This document shows positions 1 to 8,858 of a stretch of DNA of 64,000 nucleotides, piece by piece. The notes beneath the pieces were generated by a model, which saw only the letters and a program-made list of their open reading frames with translations, ran no database searches and was not told where the DNA came from. The stretch is taken from NCBI GenBank assembly GCA_004297305.1, contig SCTR01000006.1, forward strand, positions 442,129-506,128. The letters run 5' to 3'. This stretch comes from Actinomycetota bacterium. Lineage in GTDB: Bacteria > Actinomycetota > Actinomycetes > S36-B12 > FW305-bin1. Each line of letters begins with the position of its first letter. The stretch's first letter is position 1. The position numbers and the translations under genes were made by a program.

Positions 1-505
1 ACAGCAACGGATAGATCAGTGCCCACGGAATCGTCAGCCAGCTGATCCGCGGGCGCGGTCCCACCAGCAGCCAGCCGACCACGACCAGCGTCGGTGTCAC
101 GTAGTGCAGCCCGATGTTCGTCCAGTAGAAGCTGCCCTGCGGGTGGGAGTCGCCGCGCAACACCGTGACGTACACCAGCCCGGTCACAGCGATGCACAGC
201 AACGAATCGAGCCGGATCACCCGCCAGATCCGACCGTCACGGGCCGGGTCGGCGACCAGCACCACACAGCAGACGACGACGATGATGTTGCTCTGCACCG
301 TGAAGTACGAGAAGTAGTCCTGCAGGGGCCGGCCAGCGCCGTACAGCCGGGCGGTCTGCACCCCGTCAACGACCAGCGACACCGCACTGATCAGCCCGGT
401 GACCGCGAAGATCACTCGCGCCAGCAGCCGCACCCCCGCCGAACTCGGCTGCGTCGGTCCGGGGACGCCGAGCGCGTCGCGCCCGGTGGTGGCTGGTCCG
501 GTCAT
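1..505 (-). CDS. Pr6Pr-type integral membrane protein, 3' end cut by the window edge
   Basis: The reverse strand read from ATG at 505 stays open to position 1, so the C-terminus lies outside the window. The translation begins MTGPATTGRD and has about four hydrophobic segments, with motifs such as YFSYFTVQSNI, FYWTNIGLHYVTP and WLTIPWALIYPLL. These match the Pr6Pr (FAR-17a/AIG1-like) membrane family of Actinobacteria, whose function is unknown. A TACCCT hexamer on the minus strand (512-517) is 6 nt from the ATG, which suggests a leaderless mRNA. Family assignment is by pattern recognition only. Confidence 0.72.
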   Translation of the reverse strand, partial: MTGPATTGRDALGVPGPTQPSSAGVRLLARVIFAVTGLISAVSLVVDGVQTARLYGAGRPLQDYFSYFTVQSNIIVVVCCVVLVADPARDGRIWRVIRLDSLLCIAVTGLVYVTVLRGDSHPQGSFYWTNIGLHYVTPTLVVVGWLLVGPRPRISWLTIPWALIYPLL

Positions 506-511
506 CCGCTC

Positions 512-517
512 AGGGTA
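512..517 (-). promoter_or_regulatory. -10 hexamer of a leaderless promoter for the Pr6Pr gene
   Basis: TACCCT on the minus strand, 6 nt before the ATG at 505. This is the same spacing as at many other genes in the window. Confidence 0.4.
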
Positions 518-616
518 GGCGGGAGGTGCCGGGCCGGAGCACGGTGACGGTGCGTCAACCGATGTCACCCGATCGCCGGGTCAAGAACCTGCTGCCGGAT
601 CACGACACCAGAAGGG

Positions 617-1417
617 ATGTCGCCCAACGGAAACCCCTCGCGACGCCGCCGGCTGTGGGCCGCGGTGCCGATCGCGCTGGCCGTGGCCGCGCTCGCCGCA
701 CCCATGGCGACCGCGTCATGGGGTCCGGCGTACGACGACGGTTCCGCCGTCGGGGCGAGCACCGCCGCCGGGATCCGGCCGGTGGCCGGCTCGATCCCGG
801 GCACCCCAACGGACGGCGGCACGGCGAACGGCGGCACGGCGAACGGCGGCACGGCACCGGAGCCCGTCCCGACACCAACCGCGACCACGGCAGGACCGAC
901 CGCACCGAACTCGACCGCACCAGCCGCGACGCCGGCCGCGACGGCACCGGCCGCACCCAGCGCTGCCGGGTCGGCCAGCCCGGCACCGTCGCGCGCCACC
1001 ACGGCGGCCGCCACTCGAACGCCGGCCACGCCGTCGGTCACCCGAAAGGCGAAGTCCGGCACGGTGACCGCCGCGACCACCGTGCCGCAGCCGGAGGTCC
1101 GGACCCGCGTCATCTCGTCGTACGTCGTCGCGCCCGGCTCGCAGGCGGCCATCGACGCCTGCCGGCTGGTGCTGTGGTGGAAGCGGCCGCTGTGGCTGGC
1201 CGGCCACGACTACTGCGGCTTCTCCTGGCTCGCCGCCGTCCCTGTCGGGCAACGGGTCCAGGTGACGAGCGGTCCGGCGAAGGGCACGTACGTCGTCACC
1301 GCACACCGCACCCTGAACCGTCGGTCCGGCGCGCTGCCGCACTTCGCCGCCGACCTGGTCCTGCAGACCTGCATCACCGGCGGCACCGGGTTCAGCCTGC
1401 TGAACCGCGTGAGCTGA
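617..1417 (+). CDS. secreted sortase-like protein with low-complexity linker
   Basis: This 266-aa protein starts with an Arg-rich n-region and a hydrophobic Ala-rich segment ending near ATASW, a clear Sec signal. Residues about 35-170 are an Ala/Pro/Thr linker, partly encoded by a 15-bp tandem repeat. The C-terminal ~95 residues resemble a sortase fold: LAGHDYCGF (His197), LQTC (Cys252) and Arg264 could form the His-Cys-Arg triad of class E/F-like actinobacterial sortases. The protein has no C-terminal membrane anchor, and no LPXTG substrate or pilin gene lies nearby, so its partner is unknown. Alternative: a sortase-fold protein without transpeptidase activity. Confidence 0.6.
   Translation: MSPNGNPSRRRRLWAAVPIALAVAALAAPMATASWGPAYDDGSAVGASTAAGIRPVAGSIPGTPTDGGTANGGTANGGTAPEPVPTPTATTAGPTAPNSTAPAATPAATAPAAPSAAGSASPAPSRATTAAATRTPATPSVTRKAKSGTVTAATTVPQPEVRTRVISSYVVAPGSQAAIDACRLVLWWKRPLWLAGHDYCGFSWLAAVPVGQRVQVTSGPAKGTYVVTAHRTLNRRSGALPHFAADLVLQTCITGGTGFSLLNRVS
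815..856 (+). repeat. 15-bp in-frame tandem repeat
   Basis: The unit GGCGGCACGGCGAAC is present in two full copies (815-829, 830-844) plus a 12-bp partial copy (845-856). It encodes Gly-Gly-Thr-Ala-Asn repeats in the linker of the sortase-like protein, a site prone to length variation. Confidence 0.8.
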
Positions 1418-1451
1418 GCCACCGGCGCGGCCGGACTGCCAGGATCGCCGC

Positions 1452-3815
1452 GTGCGCCTTCGGACTCCCCGGCTCCCATCACCGCACGTCGCGGACCCCG
1501 GCCGGACCGTGTTGCGCCGGGCGCTGCGGGTCGCCGTCGTCCTGACCGCGGCGTTCCTGCTGCTGCGCTACGGAGTGGGCTCGACCGCCGCGACGACGTT
1601 CGGTGCGTTCTCCGCGTTCGCCCTGCTGGTGTTCGCCGACTTCGGTGGCCCGCTGCGGCGGCGATTCCTCGCGTACGCGGTCGCCTCGGTGGTCGGTCTG
1701 GGCGTGGTCGCCTTCGGCCAGGTGGTCTCCGGGTCGCTCCCGGTCGCCGTGATCGCCGCGTTCGGAGTCGGCTTCGTGGTCTCGTACTCGGCGATGCTGC
1801 GCGGGTACGTCGCTGCGGCCGGCCCGGCGCTGCAACTGGGCTTCGTCATCCCCGTCACGCTGCAGCAACCGATCGCCGAGCTGCCGCAGTTCCTGCTGGG
1901 ATGGGCGGTCGGATCGGCGATGGCCACCGTCGGTGCGGTCGTGCTGTGGCCGGTGAACCGACGCAGCCAACTACGCCGGCAGGCCGCCCGCGCGTGCCGG
2001 TCCCTCGCGACGGTGGTCCGCGCCCGGTGGGCCGCCGCGCCCGCGGGAACCGCGGACCGTGACGTGGTCGAGGAGGGTCTGACCGAGCTCGACGCGGCGG
2101 TCGCCGGGGTCGACCAGCAGTACGCCGGCAAGCCGTTCCGGCCAGCCGGTGCCACGGTCCACGAACGGGCCCTCATGCAGCTGGTCGACGAGCTGCATCG
2201 GCTGAAGACGTTCCTGCACTGGGCATTGCGCGGTCGCGCCGACACGCCTGCGGCCGCCGACCCGCCGTCGACCGCCGCCGACGCGGAGTTGGCCACCGAC
2301 ACCGCGGCCCTGCTGGAGCGCGCCGCGGCCTCGTTGGACGGCCGGCCGGAGCTGCCGGACGTCGCCGGACTGGCAGCCGCGCGAAGCCGCCACCGGGATC
2401 GCACCGAAGCCTGGGTCGCCGGTGCGATGGGGCCGCAGACGACGACGGCCCCGGGCGCGGTCGTCGACCGGCTCGCCGCGGCCTACCCGCTGCGGGTGAC
2501 CTCGATGCTCAGCACCCTGGTCGCCGACCGGGTCGCGGTGTCGCTGGGGGGACGCCCGATGCTGGACGGCGCCGATTCACTGCCCGTCCCCGGCGCGGCG
2601 GAGATCCTGCGAGCGCAGCTGAGCCTCCGGTCGCCCTGGTTGCGCAACGCGCTACGAGCCGGCCTGGGTCTGGCCCTGGCGATGGCCGTCGCTCTGCTGA
2701 GCGGTGTGCAGCACGGCTTCTGGGTCGTCCTGGGCACCTTGTCGGTGTTGCGTTTCGACGTGCTGGGCACCGGACGGACTGCGGTGCAGGCGATCAGCGG
2801 AACGGCACTGGGATTCGGGCTCGGCACCCTCGGCATCCTGCTGGTCGGCGATCACGACGTCGCGTTGCTGATCGCGCTTCCGGTGACGGCCTTCGCCGCG
2901 GCGTACGCACCGGCCGCGATCTCGTTCACCATCGGGCAGGCCGGCTTCACGCTGTTCGTCATCGTGCTGTTCGGCCTCATGGACTATCCGCCGCAGCTGA
3001 ACACCGGCGTGGTGCGCTTCGTCGACATCGTGCTGGGGGCCGCGGTCAGCCTGGTCGTCGGCATGTTGCTGTGGCCGCGCGGCGTGGCCGGTCAACTGCG
3101 CGCGTCGATGGCCCGCGGGCTCCGGGCGAGCGACAGCTACCTTCGGGCGGCCTTCGACGGCCTGCTCGGCCGGCAGCCGTCCCCGGACGACGACGTACGG
3201 CGGACCGCGACTGCCGCTGTCGCCCAGGCGACCGAGACGTTCGACCTGGCTCTCATGCAGCGGGGCCCGGGGCTGCAGCACGCCGACGACTGGGCCCGGA
3301 TGGCCACGACGGCGAGCCACGTCGTCACCGCCGCCGACCTCATCACGGCCACCCGGCAACTGGGGTGGGCACCGGCCGGCGTCCCCGGAGCCGCGGCCGC
3401 GCTGGCTGCCGGTGCCGACGACGTCGACGGGTTGCTGCAGGAGGCGGCGGCGGTACTGGCCGGCGCCGCCCCGCCGGACCCCGTCGACGCGCCGGACCGG
3501 ACGGCGCTACCGAACCGAGCCGCGCCGCCGGACCAGGGGGCGGTACCGGATGGCGCCTCGCGCACCATCCGCAGCGCCGTCGTCGCCGCGCTGCGCGACG
3601 ACACCGGTGCCGGTACCGGCGACGAGCGGCGGCGAGCCCGAGCCGTGGTGGGCGCGATCTGGGCCCGCGACTGGCTGGCCCACCTGGCGTGGCTGGGCGA
3701 GCACTGCGTGGCGCGTGCCCGGCTGCTTGCTACCGAGGACGTGGGGGAGGATCGGCGTCCGACACCACCCGTGCCACAGCCGGCACCACCAGCAGGTAGG
3801 TCACCAGGTGCATGA
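1452..3815 (+). CDS. FUSC family inner-membrane transporter
   Basis: A 787-aa protein with two hydrophobic bundles (about residues 22-150 and 395-545), each followed by a long soluble Ala-rich region. This is the duplicated layout of FUSC/aromatic-acid-exporter-like proteins (PET family). The second bundle contains the family-typical stretch HGFWVVLGTLSVLRFD. Such proteins are thought to export aromatic acids or other small organics; the substrate cannot be read here. The start is GTG at 1452. Its last 86 bp overlap the convergent downstream gene, so the Pro-rich C-terminal tail may have arisen by loss of an earlier stop codon. Confidence 0.8.
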   Translation: MRLRTPRLPSPHVADPGRTVLRRALRVAVVLTAAFLLLRYGVGSTAATTFGAFSAFALLVFADFGGPLRRRFLAYAVASVVGLGVVAFGQVVSGSLPVAVIAAFGVGFVVSYSAMLRGYVAAAGPALQLGFVIPVTLQQPIAELPQFLLGWAVGSAMATVGAVVLWPVNRRSQLRRQAARACRSLATVVRARWAAAPAGTADRDVVEEGLTELDAAVAGVDQQYAGKPFRPAGATVHERALMQLVDELHRLKTFLHWALRGRADTPAAADPPSTAADAELATDTAALLERAAASLDGRPELPDVAGLAAARSRHRDRTEAWVAGAMGPQTTTAPGAVVDRLAAAYPLRVTSMLSTLVADRVAVSLGGRPMLDGADSLPVPGAAEILRAQLSLRSPWLRNALRAGLGLALAMAVALLSGVQHGFWVVLGTLSVLRFDVLGTGRTAVQAISGTALGFGLGTLGILLVGDHDVALLIALPVTAFAAAYAPAAISFTIGQAGFTLFVIVLFGLMDYPPQLNTGVVRFVDIVLGAAVSLVVGMLLWPRGVAGQLRASMARGLRASDSYLRAAFDGLLGRQPSPDDDVRRTATAAVAQATETFDLALMQRGPGLQHADDWARMATTASHVVTAADLITATRQLGWAPAGVPGAAAALAAGADDVDGLLQEAAAVLAGAAPPDPVDAPDRTALPNRAAPPDQGAVPDGASRTIRSAVVAALRDDTGAGTGDERRRARAVVGAIWARDWLAHLAWLGEHCVARARLLATEDVGEDRRPTPPVPQPAPPAGRSPGA

Positions 3816-4203
3816 GCGCCAGCCACAACCGGGTCGCGGCACTGACGTACGCCGGCTGCAACAGCGGTGAGGCCAGCGACACCCCGAAGACCACCGTGCC
3901 GACGACCAGCACGATGGTGCCGCCGCGGCGCTGGCCCAGCGCCAGGGCGCCGAGTGCCGCACCGAGCAGTGCGGCAGCCAGCGTCACGACCACGATGGTC
4001 ACGGCGGTTACCGCACCCGGCCCGAACCCGCCCGGCGTCGCCACCTCGTAGTCGATGCCGATGAGCAGGCCGACGCCGTACAGCGCCAGGCAGAGCAGCG
4101 CCGCTGTCAGGCCGCTGACGACTCCCGCCCGCAGCACGTCTCGGAACCGGGCGACGGCGCTGGCCGGGGGCGGTACCGGGGTCGCCGAGGCACGCGAGCT
4201 CAC
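3730..4203 (-). CDS. DUF6069 family small membrane protein
   Basis: A 157-aa protein with a short Pro/Ala-rich N-terminus, then four hydrophobic segments: [57 protein letters not shown] and [16 protein letters not shown]. The four-helix layout and the PAVARVV end fit DUF6069, an actinobacterial family of unknown function. Its 3' end overlaps the FUSC gene on the opposite strand by 86 bp. The upstream region is shared with the divergent acyl-CoA dehydrogenase. Confidence 0.65.
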   Translation of the reverse strand: MSSRASATPVPPPASAVARFRDVLRAGVVSGLTAALLCLALYGVGLLIGIDYEVATPGGFGPGAVTAVTIVVVTLAAALLGAALGALALGQRRGGTIVLVVGTVVFGVSLASPLLQPAYVSAATRLWLALMHLVTYLLVVPAVARVVSDADPPPRPR

Positions 4204-4249
4204 GACGGCATTGTGGCCTGCCGGCGTAGTCCGCCGGCGGCTTGCGGTT

Positions 4250-4289
4250 GTTACCGACGAGTAGCATCATGGTGTTACCCGCTGGTAAC
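4250..4289 (+). promoter_or_regulatory. GTTACC repeat/palindrome, likely operator of the acyl-CoA dehydrogenase
   Basis: GTTACC occurs at 4250-4255 and again at 4274-4279, where it forms a perfect inverted repeat GTTACC-CGCT-GGTAAC (4274-4289). A possible -10 hexamer TAGCAT (4262-4267) lies between the two copies, 51 bp before the ATG at 4318. The layout suggests repression by a dimeric regulator, plausibly TetR type as is common for fatty-acid genes. The regulator is not identified. Confidence 0.5.
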
Positions 4290-4317
4290 TAGGCGGCCGG
4301 TTCGGTGGGAGGGCGAG

Positions 4318-6141
4318 ATGGGGCACTACCGCAGCAACCTGCGCGACCTGCAGTTCAACCTCTTCGAGGTCTTCGGAGCGGGAGACCGGATGGGCCGCGG
4401 CCCGTTTGCGGAGATGGACGTGCAGACCGCCCGCACGATTCTTCGTGAGATCGAACGGCTCGCCAGCGGACCGCTGGCTGACTCCTTCGCCGAAGGCGAC
4501 CGGACCCCGCCGGTGTTCGACCCCGCCACGCACACGGTGACGATGCCGCCCGGCTTCAAGGCGTCCTTCAAGGCCCTGATGGATGCGGAGTGGTGGCGCC
4601 TGGACCTGCCGGACGAACTCGGTGGGACCGGCGCTCCGCCCTCGTTGCGCTGGGCGGCGGCCGAACTGTTCCTCGGCGCCAACCCCGCCGCGTTCATGTA
4701 CATGGCCGGCCCGGGCTTCGCCTCGATCCTCTACCAACTCGGCAACGCCGATCAGCGCCGTCTCGCCGAACTCATGGTCGAACACCGGTGGAGCGCCACC
4801 ATGGTGCTCACCGAGCCGGACGCCGGATCCGACGTGGGCGCGGGCCGGACCCGTGCCGTCGAACAGCCGGACGGGTCGTGGCACATCGAGGGTGTGAAGC
4901 GATTCATCACCTCGGCCGAACACGACCTGGCCGACAACATCATCCATCTGGTCCTGGCCCGCCCGGTCGGCGCCGGGCCCGGCACAAAGGGACTGTCGCT
5001 GTTCGTCGTCCCGAAGTTCACCGTCGATCTGCAGACCGGCGAACTGGGCGAACGCAACGGCGTCTACGTCACCAACGTCGAGCACAAGATGGGCCTGAAG
5101 GCCTCGACCACCTGCGAGGTCACCTTCGGCGAGAACGCACCGGCGGTCGGCTGGCTGGTGGGTGACGTTCACGACGGGATCGCGCAGATGTTCAAGGTGA
5201 TCGAGTACGCCCGGATGATGGTGGGCACCAAGGCGATCGCGACGCTATCGACCGGTTATCTGACGGCCGTGGACTACGCGCGGACCCGGGTGCAGGGCGC
5301 GGATCTGACCCGGCTGGCGGACAAGGATGCGCCGCGGGTGCCGATCATCCGGCATCCCGACGTACGCCGGCTGCTGATGCAGCAGAAGGCCTATGCCGAG
5401 GGGATGCGGGCCCTGGTGGCGTATGCCGCGCAGTGGCAGGACCGCATCGCGCTCGGTGAGGAAACGGCGACCGCGGAGCGGATGAACGACCTGCTCCTGC
5501 CCCTGGTCAAGGGCGTCGGTTCGGAACGGTCGTACGAGATGCTCGCCCTGTCGTTGCAGACGCTGGGCGGCTCGGGCTACCTGCAGGACTACCCGATCGA
5601 GCAGTACCTGCGCGACGCCAAGATCGACACCCTGTACGAGGGCACGACGGCGATCCAAGGGCAGGACTTCTTCTTCCGGAAGATGTTGCGGGACAACTTC
5701 CAGGCGGTGTTCCACCTTGCCGGTGAGATAGCGCTGACCGTCAAGGGGCCCGGTGGCGACGACCCCTTCGCCGCCGAGCGGCAGCTCTTGGGCCACGCGC
5801 TGGAGGACGTCCAGGGAATCATCTCGGTGATGGGCCAGTGGGCACTGGCCGCCCAGGCCGACCAGCCCACGGAGGTCTACAAGGTCGGCCTCAACACCAC
5901 TCGGCTGCTGCTGGCCGCCGGCGACCTGGTCATCGGCTGGCTGCTGCTGCGACAGGCCGAGGTCGCCGAGCACGCGCTCGCCCGTGGTGACGTGTCCGAT
6001 GGCGACCGGGCGTTCTATCGGGGCAAGCTCGCGACCGCACAGTGGTTCGCCCACAACAGGTTGCCGCTGCTCACCGCCGAGCGGCACATCGCGGCCGCGA
6101 CGGATCTGGCGCTCATGGAGGTACCGGACGAGGCCCTGTAG
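4318..6141 (+). CDS. acyl-CoA dehydrogenase (FadE5-like, with C-terminal extension)
   Basis: FAD-dependent first step of acyl-CoA beta-oxidation. I chose ATG 4318 because it follows a GGGAGGGCGAG ribosome site and gives the [14 protein letters not shown] start typical of this long subclass, rather than the upstream in-frame start. The 607-aa protein has the acyl-CoA dehydrogenase core ([12 protein letters not shown] substrate/FAD loop, [21 protein letters not shown]) and YEGTTAIQG with probable catalytic Glu441, then about 150 extra residues found in ~600-aa family members. It is a single gene followed by a strong hairpin; no electron-transfer or thiolase genes are adjacent (a thiolase lies at 33.2 kb). 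Confidence 0.9.
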   Translation: MGHYRSNLRDLQFNLFEVFGAGDRMGRGPFAEMDVQTARTILREIERLASGPLADSFAEGDRTPPVFDPATHTVTMPPGFKASFKALMDAEWWRLDLPDELGGTGAPPSLRWAAAELFLGANPAAFMYMAGPGFASILYQLGNADQRRLAELMVEHRWSATMVLTEPDAGSDVGAGRTRAVEQPDGSWHIEGVKRFITSAEHDLADNIIHLVLARPVGAGPGTKGLSLFVVPKFTVDLQTGELGERNGVYVTNVEHKMGLKASTTCEVTFGENAPAVGWLVGDVHDGIAQMFKVIEYARMMVGTKAIATLSTGYLTAVDYARTRVQGADLTRLADKDAPRVPIIRHPDVRRLLMQQKAYAEGMRALVAYAAQWQDRIALGEETATAERMNDLLLPLVKGVGSERSYEMLALSLQTLGGSGYLQDYPIEQYLRDAKIDTLYEGTTAIQGQDFFFRKMLRDNFQAVFHLAGEIALTVKGPGGDDPFAAERQLLGHALEDVQGIISVMGQWALAAQADQPTEVYKVGLNTTRLLLAAGDLVIGWLLLRQAEVAEHALARGDVSDGDRAFYRGKLATAQWFAHNRLPLLTAERHIAAATDLALMEVPDEAL

Positions 6142-6207
6142 CCCAGATCCCATGGCCGAGAACCATTGTCGCCGACAGCCTGGCGGCCATCGGCGGCAGG
6201 AAAACAG

Positions 6208-6249
6208 GACGGCGTCAGCCGAGGCCCCTCCACCCCGGCTGACGCCGTC
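6208..6249 (+). terminator. 14-bp perfect hairpin, probably a bidirectional terminator
   Basis: GACGGCGTCAGCCG (6208-6221) pairs perfectly with 6236-6249 around a 14-nt loop. It lies 66 bp after the acyl-CoA dehydrogenase stop and also downstream of the small minus-strand ORF ending at 6578. There is no long U-tract, which is usual for actinobacterial terminators. Confidence 0.7.
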
Positions 6250-6577
6250 GTCTGTCTGTGTGCCACGACGTCGCCGCCCTGACACTGGGTCGTTGCCGAC
6301 CCGGGCCGTCGCGGCCCGTGAACGATGGTCAGCGCCCCCTCAGACGCACGAGCGACCACCGTCGAGGTCGACCGACCCCCTCAGCGCCTCGCGGCGACAG
6401 TCGACCGACGTCAGCACCGTACCGACGGTGCAACGCCGCCGGCAGTCGCCGGTTCGGTCCCTGTCCGAAGCGGATGGACCTGTCGCCATCAGCCGAACGG
6501 CGGAGGTCAGCCGCCGCTAACCCGCGAACTGGCGGCCCGGCCGGCCCGCGGTTGGACCCGGCGCCTGCTCGGGGTCG
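6250..6577. other. intergenic stretch without a supported gene
   Basis: Between the hairpin and the small minus-strand ORF I see only overlapping unconvincing frames with poor codon bias and no ribosome site. No repeat or RNA gene is recognised. Confidence 0.4.
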
Positions 6578-6733
6578 TCAGACCTCGTCGGCGTCGGACA
6601 GGTGCGGCTCGGACCACGCGAAGTCGTCCCACCGCGGCCGCGGTGTGGTCAGTGCCGAACTCGCAGCAACCGAGATGGTCGCCGACATCGTCGATACTAC
6701 CTGTGCCACAGTCATTTTCTTGCTCGCTGGCAT
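6578..6733 (-). CDS. putative 51-aa peptide, unknown function
   Basis: The minus strand carries ATG at 6733 preceded by GTGAGGGGTACTGAT, a good ribosome site 8 nt from the start. The product begins MPASKKMTVAQVVSTMSA, has a mildly hydrophobic Ala/Ser/Val middle, and ends in an acidic tail with three Trp/Phe residues (RWDDFAWSEPHLSDADEV). The last 20 codons have strong GC-rich third positions like real genes here. It has no recognised family and could be a membrane-associated or precursor peptide; no modifying enzyme lies beside it. It is transcribed divergently from the L,D-transpeptidase gene. Confidence 0.45.
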   Translation of the reverse strand: MPASKKMTVAQVVSTMSATISVAASSALTTPRPRWDDFAWSEPHLSDADEV

Positions 6734-6882
6734 ATCAGTACCCCTCACCCGCGCCCCACTTCGGATACGTCGCACCCCCCAGCGCAACGTCGCCGCGGAC
6801 CCCCCTGGCCCGAGCCGAGACTAGGCCGACGATTGCGCTGTGCGCAGCCTGCACAGCACAAATTGCGCCGATCGGAGGACAG

Positions 6883-6899
6883 CGTCACCCACGGTGACG
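6883..6899 (+). promoter_or_regulatory. 7-bp inverted repeat upstream of the L,D-transpeptidase gene
   Basis: CGTCACC-CAC-GGTGACG is a perfect inverted repeat about 90 bp before the start of the L,D-transpeptidase gene, in the divergent region shared with the 51-aa ORF. A second pair, GCTGTGC/GCACAGC (6837-6843, 6851-6857), lies just upstream. Either could be an operator. Confidence 0.35.
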
Positions 6900-6988
6900 T
6901 GCGCCAGGCGGCCGGGCGGTCGATCGGCTGCCGACCTAGGATCGCCGCGCCATCGAACGACGCGGATTCGTCCCGAGGAAAGGACGCC

Positions 6989-7900
6989 ATGCTCGACGCC
7001 CGGGCAGCTGGCCGCGCCGCCCTGGCCGGCGTGGCCGTCGCCGGCCTCGGTTTCGGTGTCGGTTCGGGAGCCCAGCCGGCAGAGCGACTCGGCACCGTCT
7101 CCGCGGCGTCGACATCAGCTTCGGCGGCAATGGTTCTCACGGCAGCAGCGCCGCCAGCCTCGATACCGACGACCGCCGTGTCGACCAGCTGGCTGCCGGC
7201 GCAGCGGCGTGGACCGACCAACCCCAGCCGGCTGCGCCACCTCGGCACGGCGACCCAGGTCATCGTCGTCAGCGCGCCCCGGTGGCGTTCGGCGCACGGC
7301 ACGCTGCGGGCGTACGAACTGACCGCGGACGGCCACTGGCAGTTGGCGTTCGCGCCGGTCCGCGGCGCGCTCGGCCGGCACGGGCTGGTCTGGGCGGCGT
7401 CGCGCCGGCAGGGCAGCGGCATGACGCCAGCGGGAACCTTCGGTGTCACACAGGCTTTCGGACGGGTCGCCGACCCGGGGACGGCCCTGCCGTACACGGC
7501 GGTCGACGGCGACGACGCGTGGCCGTACGACCCACGGGATCCGGCGACGTACAACGTCCTGCAGACCACCCCGCCGGCCGGCCGGTGGCGCGCCGGCTAC
7601 GTGGAACGGCTGCGGTCGTACGGCCGGCAGTACGACTACGCCGCGGTACTGGACTTCAACCTGCCTCGGCCGCCGTACCTGAAGTCCGGCTCCCTGTGGC
7701 GCGCGGCGGTGCCGGCCGACACCCGGGCCGGCGGGGGGATCTTCTTGCACGCCAACAAGAAGGTGCGTGGCGTCGTGCAGCCGACCGCGGGCTGTATCTC
7801 GGTGCCGCGGGCCACGATGCGAGCCCTGCTGCGCTGGCTGGACCCGGCCGCCTCCCCCGTCGTGGTGGTGGCGCCGACCGCGGCTCTCCCGCGCGCCTGA
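6989..7900 (+). CDS. L,D-transpeptidase (YkuD-like catalytic domain)
   Basis: Exported enzyme expected to make 3-3 peptidoglycan cross-links or attach proteins to meso-DAP stems. ATG 6989 follows GAGGAAAGGA and yields 303 aa beginning with an Ala-rich signal segment. The C-terminal half holds FLHANKKVRG and PTAGCISVPRATM, the HxnGC[ILV]S signature of the family; His254 and Cys269 are the probable catalytic pair. The middle (AAVLDFNLPRPPYLKSGS) resembles actinobacterial YkuD-like proteins that lack LysM or Ig domains. The gene converges on the nitrilase-family gene across a 72-bp gap with two hairpins. Confidence 0.8.
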   Translation: MLDARAAGRAALAGVAVAGLGFGVGSGAQPAERLGTVSAASTSASAAMVLTAAAPPASIPTTAVSTSWLPAQRRGPTNPSRLRHLGTATQVIVVSAPRWRSAHGTLRAYELTADGHWQLAFAPVRGALGRHGLVWAASRRQGSGMTPAGTFGVTQAFGRVADPGTALPYTAVDGDDAWPYDPRDPATYNVLQTTPPAGRWRAGYVERLRSYGRQYDYAAVLDFNLPRPPYLKSGSLWRAAVPADTRAGGGIFLHANKKVRGVVQPTAGCISVPRATMRALLRWLDPAASPVVVVAPTAALPRA

Positions 7901-7909
7901 GGCGCTGTC

Positions 7910-7965
7910 GGGGCGACTCCGCCCCTCGTTAGCCGAGCTGTCGCCACCGCCCGTTGCCTGGGCGG
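7910..7965 (+). terminator. pair of short hairpins between convergent genes
   Basis: GGGGCG-ACTC-CGCCCC (7910-7925) and CCGCCC-GTTGCCT-GGGCGG (7947-7965) fall in the 72-bp gap between the two convergent stop codons, a position expected for bidirectional termination. The stems are only 6 bp. Confidence 0.4.
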
Positions 7966-7972
7966 CGGCCGA

Positions 7973-8848
7973 TCACAGCCGTCGGTCGGCCAGCACCGGG
8001 AACGCCGAACGCCAGGCGGTCACCCGGTCGGGATCGAGGTCCACGAGCAGCACCTCCTGGTCGGTGCCGGCCTCCGCGACGACCTCACCCTGCGGATCGA
8101 CGACGACGCTGTGGCCGCCCATCGGTACCCCCGCGTGTGTCCCGACCGCGTTGCACGCCACCACGAACGCCTGGTCCTCGATCGCCCGGGCCCGGGTCAG
8201 CACCCGCCAGTGCTCGATCCGCCGCGCCGGCCAGCCACTGGGTACGAGGAACGCCGTGGCACCCGCGGCGGTCAGCTGGCGGTACAACTCGGGGAACCGC
8301 AGGTCGTAGCAGGTCGACAACCCGGTGAGTCCCAACGGAGTCGGCGCCACCACGAGGTCGGTTCCGTGGGTCATCACCGTCGCCTCACCACCGTCGAAGC
8401 CGAACAGGTGCAGCTTGCGGTACGTCGCAGCGAGGCTCCCGTCGGGGCCGATCAGGACCGAGGTGTTGTAGTACGCGCCGGTGTCGGTGACCTCGGCGAT
8501 GGAACCGGCGTGCAGCCAGCTGCCCGCTGCCCGGGCCGTCTCGCGCAACCGCGTGACGAGGTCGCCGGACACCGGTTCGGCATGCGCCCGTGCAGCCGGG
8601 ATATCGAACGCGCCGACGTGCCACAACTCCGGGAGCACCACCACGTCGGCCTGTCGGGCAGTGTCGGCGACCAGGTCGAGGACCCGGTCCACCCGCGCAG
8701 CGACCGGCTCGCCCGCCGACACGTCCAGTTGCAGAACCGCGACCCGCACGCTGACCGGCACCGCGCCGTCGGCACGCACCGTGCCGTCGGGCGCGACACC
8801 GTCGGCAGCCTCACCAGAGCGAGTGGTGTCGGCAGGAGCGTCGGGCAC
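7973..8848 (-). CDS. carbon-nitrogen hydrolase (nitrilase/omega-amidase-like)
   Basis: A cytoplasmic amidase of the nitrilase superfamily. The Glu-Lys-Cys triad is visible: LPELWHVG (Glu), YRKLHLFGF (Lys) and STCYDLRFPELYR (Cys). The YRKxHLF and CYDxRFPE blocks are typical of the Nit1/Nit2-like branch, which hydrolyses omega-amides or deaminated glutathione; since actinobacteria use mycothiol, the substrate is uncertain. GTG 8848, 10 bp after the cydC stop, was chosen; the core starts at VSVRVAVLQLDV, so a later GTG is possible. It is likely co-transcribed with cydDC. Confidence 0.8.
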   Translation of the reverse strand: MPDAPADTTRSGEAADGVAPDGTVRADGAVPVSVRVAVLQLDVSAGEPVAARVDRVLDLVADTARQADVVVLPELWHVGAFDIPAARAHAEPVSGDLVTRLRETARAAGSWLHAGSIAEVTDTGAYYNTSVLIGPDGSLAATYRKLHLFGFDGGEATVMTHGTDLVVAPTPLGLTGLSTCYDLRFPELYRQLTAAGATAFLVPSGWPARRIEHWRVLTRARAIEDQAFVVACNAVGTHAGVPMGGHSVVVDPQGEVVAEAGTDQEVLLVDLDPDRVTAWRSAFPVLADRRL

Positions 8849-8858
8849 GGCGACGACC

